The position numbers and the translations under genes are program-made. Positions 17,446 through 27,278 of a stretch of 59,088 nt of DNA are shown in pieces. Position 1 is the stretch's first letter, and every line of letters starts with the position of its first letter. Source of the DNA: Oscillatoriaceae cyanobacterium Prado104 (GTDB lineage: Bacteria; Cyanobacteriota; Cyanobacteriia; Cyanobacteriales; Microcoleaceae); NCBI GenBank assembly GCA_025454405.1, contig JALOON010000088.1, forward strand, positions 1 to 59,088. Reading direction: 5' to 3'. The notes under the pieces were generated by a model that was given only the letters and a program-made list of their open reading frames with translations, did no database searches and was not told the origin of the DNA.

Positions 17446-19545
17446 ATGACTTACTGTATCAATCCTCACTGCCAAAATCCCCAAAATCTCGATCGCGCGA
17501 CTGTTTGCCAAAGTTGCAACTCGAATTTACTGTTAAAAAATCGCTACCGAGTCTTTCACACCCTCGGTCAAAGTCTCGCTTGCCGCACGTTTTTAGCAGT
17601 TGATGAAGACCAACCTTCGCAACCCCGCTGCGTCATTCAACAATTCTTAGGACTGGAAGTTATCACCGACGGTCAAAAGCAGCTAAACCGCACATTTCGC
17701 TGTTCGGCAAAGGCACTCGACGAATTGGGAAAACACCCCCAAATCCCGCAACTGCTGGCATCTTTTGAACTCGACGGCTGCCAGTATTTGGTGCAAGAAT
17801 ACATCGAAGGACGAAATTTGACCGAACATCTCTCTGAAAAAGGTGTTTGCAAAGAACTTCACATTTGGTTCTTGCTGGGTGAATTGCTGCCGGTACTGCA
17901 ATTCGTTCACGACAGCGGCATCATTCACGGAGATATCAAACCTGCAAATATTATTCACCGCAAACCCCCCAAAACGGGAACAGATAATGTCTGCTCCCTG
18001 CAGGCAGAAGGTTCGAGGGGGTTGGCTTTAGTCGATTTCGGTTCTGCCGTTCCCGCCAACAGCGGCCCCCTGAAAACTGACACGGTGTCGGGTTCTGCGG
18101 AATACGCGGCCCCGGAACAAATTAAAGGTAAAGCTATACCCAGCAGCGACATTTACAGTTTGGGCGTTACTTGCATCCACTTGCTGACTGGAATGTCGCC
18201 ATTTGATTTGTTTGACATCAAAGCTGAAAGTTGGGCTTGGCAAGATTATTTGAAGGTGCCGGTTTCTGCAAGGCTGCGGCGCATCCTGGATAAAATGGTG
18301 CAGCGCGAACCGTCGAAACGCTACCGCACGGCTGAGGCAATCCTTCAAGACATGAAATACAGTCCGGCAGCGGTGGATGTGATTCTCAGCAAACCGCAGT
18401 GGACTTTGGGGGCTTGGGCTGGGGCGGTAGTTGCCCTGGTGTCGCTGGTATTGGGTTCTCGCTTGCCCTCCCCGACAGTTCCGGCTTTCACCGCCCAAGA
18501 ACCTGTTTCCAGCATTCCCGATATTCGCTTTGACCCCCCGCCGGTACAGGAGTTCGATGGCGAGAAATTCATCGAACCAACGCTGCCGACTTTTGAGGGT
18601 GTCGAACCGCTGCAACCGCCACTACCGCAAGATTTCGATCCGGCTGCGGTGCAAACTCTGGCAGAAATGGATCAAAATCCGGTGTGGGCGGTGGCTGTCA
18701 CTCCCAACGGTCGCGTTGTCGTCTCCGGGAACAATGACGGGACGATTCGCCTCCTGCACAAGCGTCACGGCAAGGTACTCAGGGTTTTGGGCGGACATTC
18801 TGGTCCGGTGTGGTCGGTGGCTGTCAGTCCTAACGGCAACGTGCTGGCAAGCGGTGGCGCTGACGGTACGATTAAATTGTGGAATCTCAACAGCGGCCAG
18901 TTGCTTTCCTATTGGGACGGACATGCAGACGGCGTGTTCTCGGTGACATTCAGTCCTGACGGGGAGACTTTGGTCAGCGTGGGGCGGGACAAAACTGTGA
19001 GGCTGTGGCAAGCTGATACTGGCTTGGAGTTGGAAAATTTCCAGGGTATTTCTGGTGAGGCGGAGTCGGCGGTTTTTAGTCCCGATCGAGAAACTTTGGC
19101 GATCGGCAGCAGTGACGGTACGATCGAGTTGTGGAACTGGCGGACTGGAGAGTTGAAACAGACGCTCGAAGGCCATTCTGACTCGGTTTGGTCTCTGGCA
19201 ATCAGCCCCGACGGTCAAACTCTAGCTAGCGGCAGTTGGGACAAGACTGTGAAGTTGTGGCATCTGAGCGCCAACAAGTCCGCGCAGTCGAACAGTGTTC
19301 TGTTGCGCACTTTGACAGGTCATACTGACAAAGTTAAGTCTTTGGCTTTCAGTCCGGATGGGGATAAGCTAGCTAGCGGCGATTTGAGCGGAACTATCAA
19401 GTTGTGGCAAGCGAACACTGGCGAAATGAACGGTACGCTTAAGGGTCATTCTACTTGGGTGGAATTGGCTTTTAACCCTCAGGATAAAACTCTGATCAGC
19501 GGCAGTTTTGACGACACTATTAAGGTGTGGCAGTTGTCTCCTTGA
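17446..19545 (+). CDS. Serine/threonine kinase-like protein with C-terminal WD40 propeller
   Basis: The 699-residue product has four parts. A zinc-ribbon-like N-terminus has Cys at 4, 9, 21 and 24. A kinase-like domain (33-300) contains IIHGDIKPANII, LVDFGSA (DFG 197-199) and EYAAPEQIKG. A probable transmembrane helix (ALVSLVLGS region, about 320-345) follows, then a Pro-rich linker and seven WD40 repeats (about 405-699), enough for one propeller. The glycine loop is degenerate (LGQSLACRTFLA), the expected VIK lysine is Gln65, and HRD is HGD. It may be a pseudokinase scaffold rather than an active kinase. Start ATG 17446. The gene ends 21 bp before a large palindrome. Confidence 0.9.
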   Translation: MTYCINPHCQNPQNLDRATVCQSCNSNLLLKNRYRVFHTLGQSLACRTFLAVDEDQPSQPRCVIQQFLGLEVITDGQKQLNRTFRCSAKALDELGKHPQIPQLLASFELDGCQYLVQEYIEGRNLTEHLSEKGVCKELHIWFLLGELLPVLQFVHDSGIIHGDIKPANIIHRKPPKTGTDNVCSLQAEGSRGLALVDFGSAVPANSGPLKTDTVSGSAEYAAPEQIKGKAIPSSDIYSLGVTCIHLLTGMSPFDLFDIKAESWAWQDYLKVPVSARLRRILDKMVQREPSKRYRTAEAILQDMKYSPAAVDVILSKPQWTLGAWAGAVVALVSLVLGSRLPSPTVPAFTAQEPVSSIPDIRFDPPPVQEFDGEKFIEPTLPTFEGVEPLQPPLPQDFDPAAVQTLAEMDQNPVWAVAVTPNGRVVVSGNNDGTIRLLHKRHGKVLRVLGGHSGPVWSVAVSPNGNVLASGGADGTIKLWNLNSGQLLSYWDGHADGVFSVTFSPDGETLVSVGRDKTVRLWQADTGLELENFQGISGEAESAVFSPDRETLAIGSSDGTIELWNWRTGELKQTLEGHSDSVWSLAISPDGQTLASGSWDKTVKLWHLSANKSAQSNSVLLRTLTGHTDKVKSLAFSPDGDKLASGDLSGTIKLWQANTGEMNGTLKGHSTWVELAFNPQDKTLISGSFDDTIKVWQLSP

Positions 19546-19566
19546 TCGTTCGATCTGCAGCTTGCA

Positions 19567-19632
19567 GGGACAAGGCATTGCCCATTGGAGTCAACTGCTT
19601 AAGTTGACACCAATGAGCAATGCTGTGTCCCT
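19567..19632. repeat. 66-bp near-perfect palindrome after the kinase-WD40 gene
   Basis: Two 31-nt arms (AGGGACAAGGCATTGCCCAT.. and its complement) differ at only four positions and flank a 4-nt loop. It could terminate transcription of the upstream gene or be a miniature mobile palindrome. Confidence 0.75.
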
Positions 19633-19686
19633 ACATCTATAGAATAGTTATAGATAAATCGAGATTTATTATGCGCCCAATACTGC

Positions 19687-20193
<507 letters not shown>

Positions 20194-20207
20194 AACGATC
20201 GACTATT

Positions 20208-22208
20208 ATGTTATTTTCCGGCCCAATCACTGCTCCCGTTCCGGTTTTTCTGACAATTTTAGCAATTATGTTAGTTGCGCCGCTGCTGTTCGAGCGGCTG
20301 CGATTGCCGGGAATAGTAGGTTTAATTGTGGCTGGAGTAATTGTCGGACCTCACGGCATCGGTTTGCTGGAACGCGACGCTACTATTGTCTTGTTGGGTA
20401 CGGTAGGATTGTTGTTTTTAATGTTCATGGCGGGACTGGAAACCAGCCTCGATGACTTGAAATACAATGCCGATAAAGCTGTGGTTTTTGGACTGGCAAC
20501 TTTTTCGCTGCCGATGATTTTGGGAACGGTGGCAATGTTGCTTTTAGGATATAACTGGCTGGCTTCGATTTTAGTTGCTTCTTGTTTTGCTACCCATACA
20601 CTTTTAGCGCTGCCCATCCTCACAAAATTGGGGTTGATGCGCACTCAAACTATTACTACTACTTTGGGGGGAACTCTCATCACTAACGTGCTGGGACTTT
20701 TGGTGCTGGCAATTGTTGTCAAAGCTTTTAAGGGCAACCTGACTCTCAGTTTTTGGCTGTTTTTAATTCCGTCTCTGGCTATCTATACTTTTGCGACTTT
20801 GTGGGGAGTTCCCAAAATTGGTCGCTGGTTTTTTAAGAAGTTTGGGCATGACGAAAACGCTGAATTTATATTTGTATTGGCAACTCTATTTGTGGTATCT
20901 TACGCAGCCGAAAAAATTGAAATTGAGGCGATTATTGGTGCTTTTTTAGCGGGGATTGCGATTACTCAAATTATCCCTCAAATGAGTTCTTTAATGAACC
21001 GCATTCAATTTATTGGCAATACGCTGTTTGTGCCGTTTTTTCTGATTTCTGTGGGAATGCTGATCGATCCGCTGATTTTGGTGCAGCAGCCACAATCTCT
21101 GCTAGTAGCGGCTGTGATGATTTTAGCAGAAGTTGTTAGCAAGTTTTTGGCGGCTTGGATACCGGGTAAATTATTTGGTTTTGAGTTTCCTGGCATTATG
21201 GTAATGTTCGGGCTTTCGGTCGCTCAAGCTGCGTCTACTTTGGCAGCAATTACTGTGGCTTTTGATATTAAATTGGTCGATCGAGTGACGGTTAACGGGA
21301 TTATCGCGATGATTTTGGTGACTTGCGTGGCGTCTCCTTGGATCGTGTCGCGGTGGGGACAACAAATGCAGTCGCCGGGGTCGAGTTTGGCGGCACCTGC
21401 TGCGGTAAAAGATTTCAAAGGCGATCGGGTTTTGGTGCCTGTTGCTAATCCAAATACGGAAGATAATTTGCTGCGCTTGGCTCTGATTTTAGCCAAAAAA
21501 ACTGGAGGAACTTTGCTGCCGCTGCACGTTATTTTGGAAGGAGAAGGGGAGATTTCGGCGACAGCGAGAATGCAACAAACTCAACTTTTGATGGCTGCTG
21601 AAACTGTTGCTCATGCTGCTGCTTGCCCGGTTGAACCTATTCCCCGGATTGATACTGCGGTCGATCGAGGAATTGTCAGAAGCGCGATCGAACGCAATGC
21701 TAGTTTAATTATTTGCGGCTGGAAGGGTTTCTCGACTTATCAAGAGAATTTTTTTGGCAGCGTAATTGATAATGTGATAAATAGATCGCCCGTGCCTGTT
21801 TCGATCGCCCGCTTGCCCGAACCCATTCAAAATACCTCGCGGGTGTTGCTGGCAGTAACCGATGCAGATTTGGCTGTTGCTTCTTTTCAGCAAACTCTCG
21901 ATCGGGCTAAGAGTTTGGCTGAAGATTTGAAGGCGAGTTTGCAAGTATTATTAGTGGTAACTAAAGGCGATCGGGATAGTGCGAATTTGTCGGAAAAAGT
22001 TATCACTCCAGAAATCCCAATCGTCCGCGTTAAGGGAAATTTTGCCAGCCAAATTTCGCGGCAGTTATTAACCAAGGATTTGCTAATTTTAACAGCAGTT
22101 CCCCATCACAATAGTTGGTGGTACGGACCGGGACGGCTGAAGGTGCCAGAAGCGATCGCGCGCGCTCATCCACAGCTTTCAACGATCGTTTTTTATTTCC
22201 CCGTTTGA
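20208..22208 (+). CDS. CPA2-type cation:proton antiporter with tandem USP domains
   Basis: The 666-residue protein combines a membrane Na+/H+ exchanger-like domain (about residues 1-395, 12 or so hydrophobic segments; ERLRLPGIVGLIVAGVIVGPHG, GLLFLMFMAGLE, ASCFATHTLLALPIL) with a cytoplasmic C-terminal half carrying two universal stress protein-like domains (about 412-560 starting VLVPVANPNTEDN, and about 575-666 starting RVLLAVTDADLAV). The first part matches the KefB/NapA (CPA2) group that exchanges K+ or Na+ for H+. The USP domains probably sense nucleotide and gate transport. There is no KTN/RCK domain as in KefB. Start ATG 20208. Confidence 0.9.
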   Translation: MLFSGPITAPVPVFLTILAIMLVAPLLFERLRLPGIVGLIVAGVIVGPHGIGLLERDATIVLLGTVGLLFLMFMAGLETSLDDLKYNADKAVVFGLATFSLPMILGTVAMLLLGYNWLASILVASCFATHTLLALPILTKLGLMRTQTITTTLGGTLITNVLGLLVLAIVVKAFKGNLTLSFWLFLIPSLAIYTFATLWGVPKIGRWFFKKFGHDENAEFIFVLATLFVVSYAAEKIEIEAIIGAFLAGIAITQIIPQMSSLMNRIQFIGNTLFVPFFLISVGMLIDPLILVQQPQSLLVAAVMILAEVVSKFLAAWIPGKLFGFEFPGIMVMFGLSVAQAASTLAAITVAFDIKLVDRVTVNGIIAMILVTCVASPWIVSRWGQQMQSPGSSLAAPAAVKDFKGDRVLVPVANPNTEDNLLRLALILAKKTGGTLLPLHVILEGEGEISATARMQQTQLLMAAETVAHAAACPVEPIPRIDTAVDRGIVRSAIERNASLIICGWKGFSTYQENFFGSVIDNVINRSPVPVSIARLPEPIQNTSRVLLAVTDADLAVASFQQTLDRAKSLAEDLKASLQVLLVVTKGDRDSANLSEKVITPEIPIVRVKGNFASQISRQLLTKDLLILTAVPHHNSWWYGPGRLKVPEAIARAHPQLSTIVFYFPV

Positions 22209-22242
22209 GATGATGTCTGGTAGATTAGCATAATCAAAACGG

Positions 22243-22299
22243 CTCGTAGTGAAGACTTCAATCAGCAACCTACTGCGGGCTAAAGTCCGCACTACGAAC
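22243..22299. repeat. Dispersed inverted repeat copy (antiporter/nadE gap)
   Basis: CTCGTAGTGAAGACTTCAAT (from 22243) pairs with the GGGCTAAAGTCCGCACTACG region ending at 22299. It lies between two converging genes. Confidence 0.8.
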
Positions 22300-22322
22300 T
22301 AATCCCGACCGACAATTATCGG

Positions 22323-23318
22323 TTAAACATTCATGGTAATTACAGGCATTCTCAGATAAGCCGTCGTGCGCTGTTTGCGAACAATATCATCAACAACTCG
22401 ATCGACTTGTTCCACCGATAAGTCAAGTGCTTGTGCGATTTCCTCCCTGGAAACACCTTGCTCGTATCCGAACCAAATTGTGTCCAGAATATCGAAAGGT
22501 AAACGGAAGAAAAACTCTTCTTGGGAACTGCCGCCCGGATAGGTATCAGAAGTCGGTGTGCGTCCTTGAATTTCCGCAGGCACATTCAAGTAGCGAGCTA
22601 ATTGATACACTTGGGTTTTGAACAAATGCACGATCGGGGCAATATCTGTGCCTCCATCGCCGTATTTGACAAAAAAGCCCAATAGATGCTCGTTTTTGTT
22701 GGGCGTACCGATTACCGCATAATTGCGCAATTCGGCGTGGTAATAGAGCATCGACATCCGCGCTCGCTGCTTGAAATTAGAAGCTGCAACAATCTGGTAA
22801 TAATCGCGGGGAGGCAGGCGTTTGGTAAATTCCTCGCCTTCGGGGTTGGTTACTATTAAAGAAAAGATGTTGAGGGTTTCTTTTTCCAGCAAGCTGCCCG
22901 GTAGCGCAATTTTAGCAGACCAACCTGCCTGAAAATCTGGAAACAAACGGGCGATCGCTTCGTTGCGCCGTTGATAGCAACCAAACCCTTCCAACACTCC
23001 AGAAATGTCTTCAGTAATCGTCTTCACGCCGTAATGGTCGGCAAGCAATTGTGCTAAGGTGGCACTGTCGGGACTCGATTCGCCCTCCGGCAGCAGCAAC
23101 GCTGTAATTCGATCGGGCCCAAAGGCTCTGACGCACAGGGCAAGCACCACAGAGGAATCAATACCGCCGCTAATCCCCAAAACTGCTCCTTGACGGCGCA
23201 AGTTAGTATGTACGCTCTCGCGCAATACCTCGACAATCCGCTCCGTTTCTTTGGCCGGATCTAAATCGAGAGAGTGTTTGTTAAAGCGGGTTGAATTGGC
23301 TGTTACTAGATCGTTCAT
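22323..23318 (-). CDS. nadE: NAD+ synthase-like enzyme without glutaminase domain
   Basis: The 331-residue product has the ATP-pyrophosphatase P-loop GISGGIDSS (48-56) and NadE-type stretches QRARMSMLYYHAE, GTPNKNEHLLGFFVKYGDGG and FKTQVYQLARYLNVP. Family enzymes adenylate nicotinate adenine dinucleotide and attack it with ammonia. The N-terminal nitrilase/glutaminase domain of the usual cyanobacterial NadE (about 550 aa) is absent, so ammonia must come from solution or a partner. It is the last gene of an operon with asnB, an AMP-ligase, an ACP and a condensation protein, so it may amidate a different carboxylate. AGGAG lies upstream of ATG 23318. Confidence 0.85.
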   Translation of the reverse strand: MNDLVTANSTRFNKHSLDLDPAKETERIVEVLRESVHTNLRRQGAVLGISGGIDSSVVLALCVRAFGPDRITALLLPEGESSPDSATLAQLLADHYGVKTITEDISGVLEGFGCYQRRNEAIARLFPDFQAGWSAKIALPGSLLEKETLNIFSLIVTNPEGEEFTKRLPPRDYYQIVAASNFKQRARMSMLYYHAELRNYAVIGTPNKNEHLLGFFVKYGDGGTDIAPIVHLFKTQVYQLARYLNVPAEIQGRTPTSDTYPGGSSQEEFFFRLPFDILDTIWFGYEQGVSREEIAQALDLSVEQVDRVVDDIVRKQRTTAYLRMPVITMNV

Positions 23319-23378
23319 AATTTTTGCTCCTGAATCTGAATTTGCGAAAATTTATATCGCGTTCGATCGGTAAATTTC

Positions 23379-23435
23379 GTTCGCAGTCTCGGACTTCAGT
23401 CCTTCTGTTTGAGGACTGAAGTCCTGACTACAAAC
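23379..23435. repeat. Dispersed inverted repeat in the asnB-nadE gap
   Basis: GTTCGCAGTCTCGGACTTCA (from 23379) and the GAGGACTGAAGTCCTGACTA arm ending at 23435 form a hairpin-capable inverted repeat inside the operon. It may act as an intra-operon processing or attenuation structure. Confidence 0.82.
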
Positions 23436-23457
23436 CGTTTTTGTTATCGCTTGGCCA

Positions 23458-25443
23458 TCAACATTTTGCTGCAATTTGTCCGGTCCGATCGACCGTCTTG
23501 ATGCGATCGCCCGCGTTCAATCCAGACAACCGCGATTTAAAATCTTTGACAAACTGTTGGTAAACCAATTGTGTCGATAACACTCCAGCGATCGCCATAT
23601 CGTCCACCTCCCCCAACTGCACTCCAGATTGAGCTTTTCGCGCCAATTGGTTAACAGCTAAAGGATTAAATAGACCCGATTCATTCAAAGCATTTTCTGA
23701 CAGCAACTCAGCTACATAATCGGGAGAATCTTGATGGAAAAAACAGCGGTGAATCGGCGCGCGGTACGGGCGCTTGCGGCGCTGCCAAATATCGGGTGGC
23801 AATAATTTACTGGCTAACTGTCGCAGCAACCATTTCTCATTTAAACCGCGCAGTTTCAGATTCGCTGGCAGGCGGTTGCAAAACTCCACAACGCGATAGT
23901 CTAAGAATGGGAAACGCCCTTCTACCGAATTCGCCATTGCTACGCGATCGCCCTGCGATGACAGCAAATACGGCGACATAAAGGTGACGATTTCTAAATA
24001 TTGCGCTTGTGCCAAACTCGACCAATTTTTGAAATTACTGGGAAGCGGCACGAATTCCCGAACCCAATCCGGAATCGAAACATCCGGTTGAGAAACCAGC
24101 AAGCGATGCAGGCGACCGGTGTTCGACCAGCGGATCGAGTGCGAGTAAAATGGCGAATCTGTATCGGTCAAATTCTTTTTGAAAAATGCCCTGACAAAGG
24201 CTTCATTGCTGCCGCCCAAACCGGCAATTTCTGGGTACAGTCGTTTTAACAGCAAATGTCGCCATTCTGAGTCCGGCGCTTTTGCCCAGAAACGGCGAAT
24301 TTTTGTTTCTTTGAAAATATCGTAGCCGCCCAGAAATTCATCAGCCCCTTCACCGGTAATCACGACTTTTAGGTGTCGATCGCGCACCAAACGCGAGAGC
24401 ATAAACATTGGTGCTGGTGCTGTCCGCAGTGTAGGAATTTCCAGGTGCCAAATGACCTCCGGAAACACCCGACCGATATCCGGTTGCGTGCAGTAAATTA
24501 CCTGATGATCGGTTCCCAGGATGTCCGCCATGCGTCGCTGGAACTCACTTTCGTCAAAATTCGGATCGGAAAAGGCGATCGAAAACGTGTCTAATTGGTT
24601 GGGCGCGTGTTTGCGGATAATTGCTGTAGTAGTCGAAGAATCCAAACCACCGCTCAAGTAAGCCCCAACCGGTACGTCGGCACGCAGGCGGATCAGCGTT
24701 GCATCAATTAATAAGTGTTCCAACTCTTCCAGGTAATCTTGACTGCTGCGGGCTGGTGAATCTACAGTAAAATCCATTTCCCAGTAAGGCTGAACTTTTA
24801 ACTCGCCATTTTGCACCAGGATGTAGTTAGCTGGCGGCAGGCTGTGAATGTTTTTGAAGACTGTATTGGGCGGCAGCACGCTCCAAAATGCAAACACTTG
24901 GGCCAGCGATCCCGCATCGATTTCGGCACAAACATTGGGGTGTGCCAAGAGTGTTTTGATTTCGGAACCAAAAACTAATTGTCCGTCGCTGACCGTGTAA
25001 AATAAGGGTCGGACACCGAGACGATCGCGCGCTAAGAATAAACTGCGCTGTTGGGAATCCCAAATTGCGATCGCAAATTGACCGTTAAGATAGTTCAGAC
25101 AATCGGGGCCGTACTCTTCATACAAATGCAGCACGACTTCCGTATCGCACTGAGTTTTAAACCGATGTCCGCGAGCCTCAAGTTCCGGCCGCAATTCTAC
25201 ATAATTGAAGATTTCGCCATTGAAGACAATCCACAAAGTTCCATCTTCATTACCGATAGGTTGCTGTCCGCCGCTCAAATCGATAATGCTCAGGCGAGCG
25301 TTACCTAAGTTTGCCCAATCGTCGCGGTAAATCCCGAATTCATCGGGACCGCGATAGCGAATCATCCCCAACATTTGCGGCAGAATTTGCTCTGGGATGG
25401 GTTGAGGTTCGCGCAAGTTTAGAATACCAACAATGCCACACAT
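23458..25443 (-). CDS. asnB: Asparagine synthase (glutamine-hydrolysing) family amidotransferase
   Basis: The 661-residue enzyme has an N-terminal Ntn glutaminase domain with catalytic Cys2 (MCGIVGILN) and RYRGPDEFG, FNGEIFNY and a CDTEVVL loop. The C-terminal synthetase domain carries the PP-loop SGGLDSS (264-270) and VITGEGADEFLGGYD. Both active sites look intact. Family members amidate Asp, but many paralogues in biosynthetic and polysaccharide clusters amidate other carboxylates. Position between nadE and an AMP-ligase/ACP pair argues for a dedicated role. AGGAG lies 6 bp before the ATG at 25443. Confidence 0.92.
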   Translation of the reverse strand: MCGIVGILNLREPQPIPEQILPQMLGMIRYRGPDEFGIYRDDWANLGNARLSIIDLSGGQQPIGNEDGTLWIVFNGEIFNYVELRPELEARGHRFKTQCDTEVVLHLYEEYGPDCLNYLNGQFAIAIWDSQQRSLFLARDRLGVRPLFYTVSDGQLVFGSEIKTLLAHPNVCAEIDAGSLAQVFAFWSVLPPNTVFKNIHSLPPANYILVQNGELKVQPYWEMDFTVDSPARSSQDYLEELEHLLIDATLIRLRADVPVGAYLSGGLDSSTTTAIIRKHAPNQLDTFSIAFSDPNFDESEFQRRMADILGTDHQVIYCTQPDIGRVFPEVIWHLEIPTLRTAPAPMFMLSRLVRDRHLKVVITGEGADEFLGGYDIFKETKIRRFWAKAPDSEWRHLLLKRLYPEIAGLGGSNEAFVRAFFKKNLTDTDSPFYSHSIRWSNTGRLHRLLVSQPDVSIPDWVREFVPLPSNFKNWSSLAQAQYLEIVTFMSPYLLSSQGDRVAMANSVEGRFPFLDYRVVEFCNRLPANLKLRGLNEKWLLRQLASKLLPPDIWQRRKRPYRAPIHRCFFHQDSPDYVAELLSENALNESGLFNPLAVNQLARKAQSGVQLGEVDDMAIAGVLSTQLVYQQFVKDFKSRLSGLNAGDRIKTVDRTGQIAAKC

Positions 25444-25557
25444 AAATTACTCCTACTGCTATCTAAATTCGGAGAATTCAAATCTCGATCGCCGTCAATT
25501 TTTGCGAATAATTATTAGCAAAAATCTGATGTTCTGCTTGTTGCAAAAAATTTCAAA

Positions 25558-25583
25558 GTTTGTAGTGAGGACTTAAGTCCTCA
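25558..25583. repeat. Half copy of the dispersed repeat in the ligase-asnB gap
   Basis: GTTTGTAGTGAGGACTTAAG and the following TCCTCA contain the self-complementary GAGGACTTAAGTCCTC. It is a compact single arm of the family, followed by an AAATCCGGGTT motif of a second repeat family. Confidence 0.75.
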
Positions 25584-25659
25584 TCCCAAATCCGGGTTAC
25601 TTACCCCCTTTATGAAAGAGCGAATAAATTTCTCCCTCTCTCCCCCTCTTCAACCCACC

Positions 25660-27207
25660 TTATTTCAAGTCGGTTTTTTTGATTTTTCCCGATGGAGTTT
25701 TGGGTAATTCGACACAAAACTCGACGTATTTCGGCACCATGAAATCTTCTAAATTGGTCCGACAATGCCGCAGGATATCGGCTTGGGTAAGTGCGTGGGC
25801 TTCGGAAACCACAACAAACACCTTCACCGCTTGTCCGAACACTGGGTCAGCCACGCCGATCGCCGCAGCTTCCCGAATGCCAGGAAGAGCGTACAGCACG
25901 TTTTCCACTTCTTTGGGCGCGACTTTCTCACCTCGGCTTTTGATAATGTCATCCTTGCGGGAGACAAAATAAAAAAAGCCCTCATCATCCATGCGGAACA
26001 AGTCGCCGGTATAGCACACTCGCTCCCCAGGCACCAATCCCGGCCGGAAACGAGCCGCTGTCGCTTCTGGATTGGCCCAGTAGCCGCGCATGACGTGACG
26101 GCCGCGAGCCACCAATTCACCCACCTGACCGGCACCGAGTCGCTTTCCCTCATCTTCAATCCAGACTTCGGTGCCGGGAATGGCAATCCCTACGGAGTCG
26201 GGGCGCTTGTCGAGTTGTTCGGGAGGCAGGTAGAGCGTCCGCTTGGTCTCCGTCAAGCCGTACATGGAAAACAGCGTGACCCCAGGAAATTTATCCCGAA
26301 TTTCGAGAATGTGGGAGGGAGGTAAGGCCGCCGCCGTGTTGCTCAAATAACGCAAACTCGACAGATTGTACGGACTCAAATCCATTTTCAGCAGCACGGC
26401 GTAAATCGTCGGAACGCCAGGGAAGCCTGTCACGCGCTCTTCCTCGATGCGTTTGAGAATTGCTGCCGGATAGGTGAACCCTTTTTCAAGGATCAGGGTA
26501 CCGCCGAACTTAAAGACCATTAACAGTTGGTACAGCCCGTAGTCGAAGGACAAGGGCAACAAACCGATGACAATATCGCTTTCGACGTTACCTAAATATT
26601 CGACAATCGAACCGGCTGCAAAGACAACATTGCTGTGGTCTGACATCACGCCTTTCGGCTCTCCCGTACTGCCGGAGGTATAAATCAGACAAGCTAAGTC
26701 TAAATCTATATTGACTTTTGGCGGGCGTTGTGCTGGGTAATCGGACTGGAGCTCGGTATAGCTGAGGAAATTGACATCTGGTGTGTTTGCCGGTGTCTCT
26801 AGCGGTGTTTCCACTGGAGGCGAAGTAAGGACAACTGTTTTGAGGGAAGGCACCTCTGGTGCTAACTTCTGTGCTAATTCCGCCTGACGGCTGGGGGCGA
26901 TCAGAACTTTAGCTTGACAATTGTTGAGAATGTAGGCGCATTTGTCGTGCTTGGTGCTGGGGTTGAGGGGGACAAACACACCGCCAGCTTTGAGTGTGGC
27001 AAAAATACTAACTGCCAATTCTAAGCTGTTGGGTAAATAGAGGACAACGCGATCGCCCCGTTGCAAGCCGTGTGCTTTGAGCGCATTTGCCAAGCGATTT
27101 GCCTGTGCATCCGCTTCGAGATAGGTTAGGCGTTTTCCGTCACTCACTAAGGCAATCTTGTCGGGCAAACGCGCCGCGCTGTGCTCTAGAAAGTCCTGTA
27201 CTAACAT
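25660..27207 (-). CDS. AMP-forming acyl/aminoacyl ligase (ACP-loading type)
   Basis: This 515-residue ANL-superfamily enzyme has the A3 loop YTSGSTGEPKGVMSDH, A5-like SMYGLTETKRT, A7 YTGDLFRMDDEGF, A8 RKDDIIKSRGEKVAPKEVE and the A10 catalytic lysine in TPSGKIKKTDL. These support activation of a carboxylate as acyl-AMP and transfer to a thiol. The ACP gene 174 bp upstream is the obvious acceptor. The start is set at ATG 27207 (MLVQDFLEHSAARLPD). The 42 upstream residues of the open frame read through a dispersed repeat. It resembles ligases labelled acyl-CoA ligase, exosortase A associated, and D-alanine-type ligases. Substrate unknown. Confidence 0.9.
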   Translation of the reverse strand: MLVQDFLEHSAARLPDKIALVSDGKRLTYLEADAQANRLANALKAHGLQRGDRVVLYLPNSLELAVSIFATLKAGGVFVPLNPSTKHDKCAYILNNCQAKVLIAPSRQAELAQKLAPEVPSLKTVVLTSPPVETPLETPANTPDVNFLSYTELQSDYPAQRPPKVNIDLDLACLIYTSGSTGEPKGVMSDHSNVVFAAGSIVEYLGNVESDIVIGLLPLSFDYGLYQLLMVFKFGGTLILEKGFTYPAAILKRIEEERVTGFPGVPTIYAVLLKMDLSPYNLSSLRYLSNTAAALPPSHILEIRDKFPGVTLFSMYGLTETKRTLYLPPEQLDKRPDSVGIAIPGTEVWIEDEGKRLGAGQVGELVARGRHVMRGYWANPEATAARFRPGLVPGERVCYTGDLFRMDDEGFFYFVSRKDDIIKSRGEKVAPKEVENVLYALPGIREAAAIGVADPVFGQAVKVFVVVSEAHALTQADILRHCRTNLEDFMVPKYVEFCVELPKTPSGKIKKTDLK

Positions 27208-27278
27208 GACAGTTATACCATTTGAGATTTGAGATTTTGGATTAAAGAATTGCAGGATTGAGCATGACTGATGCGGTT

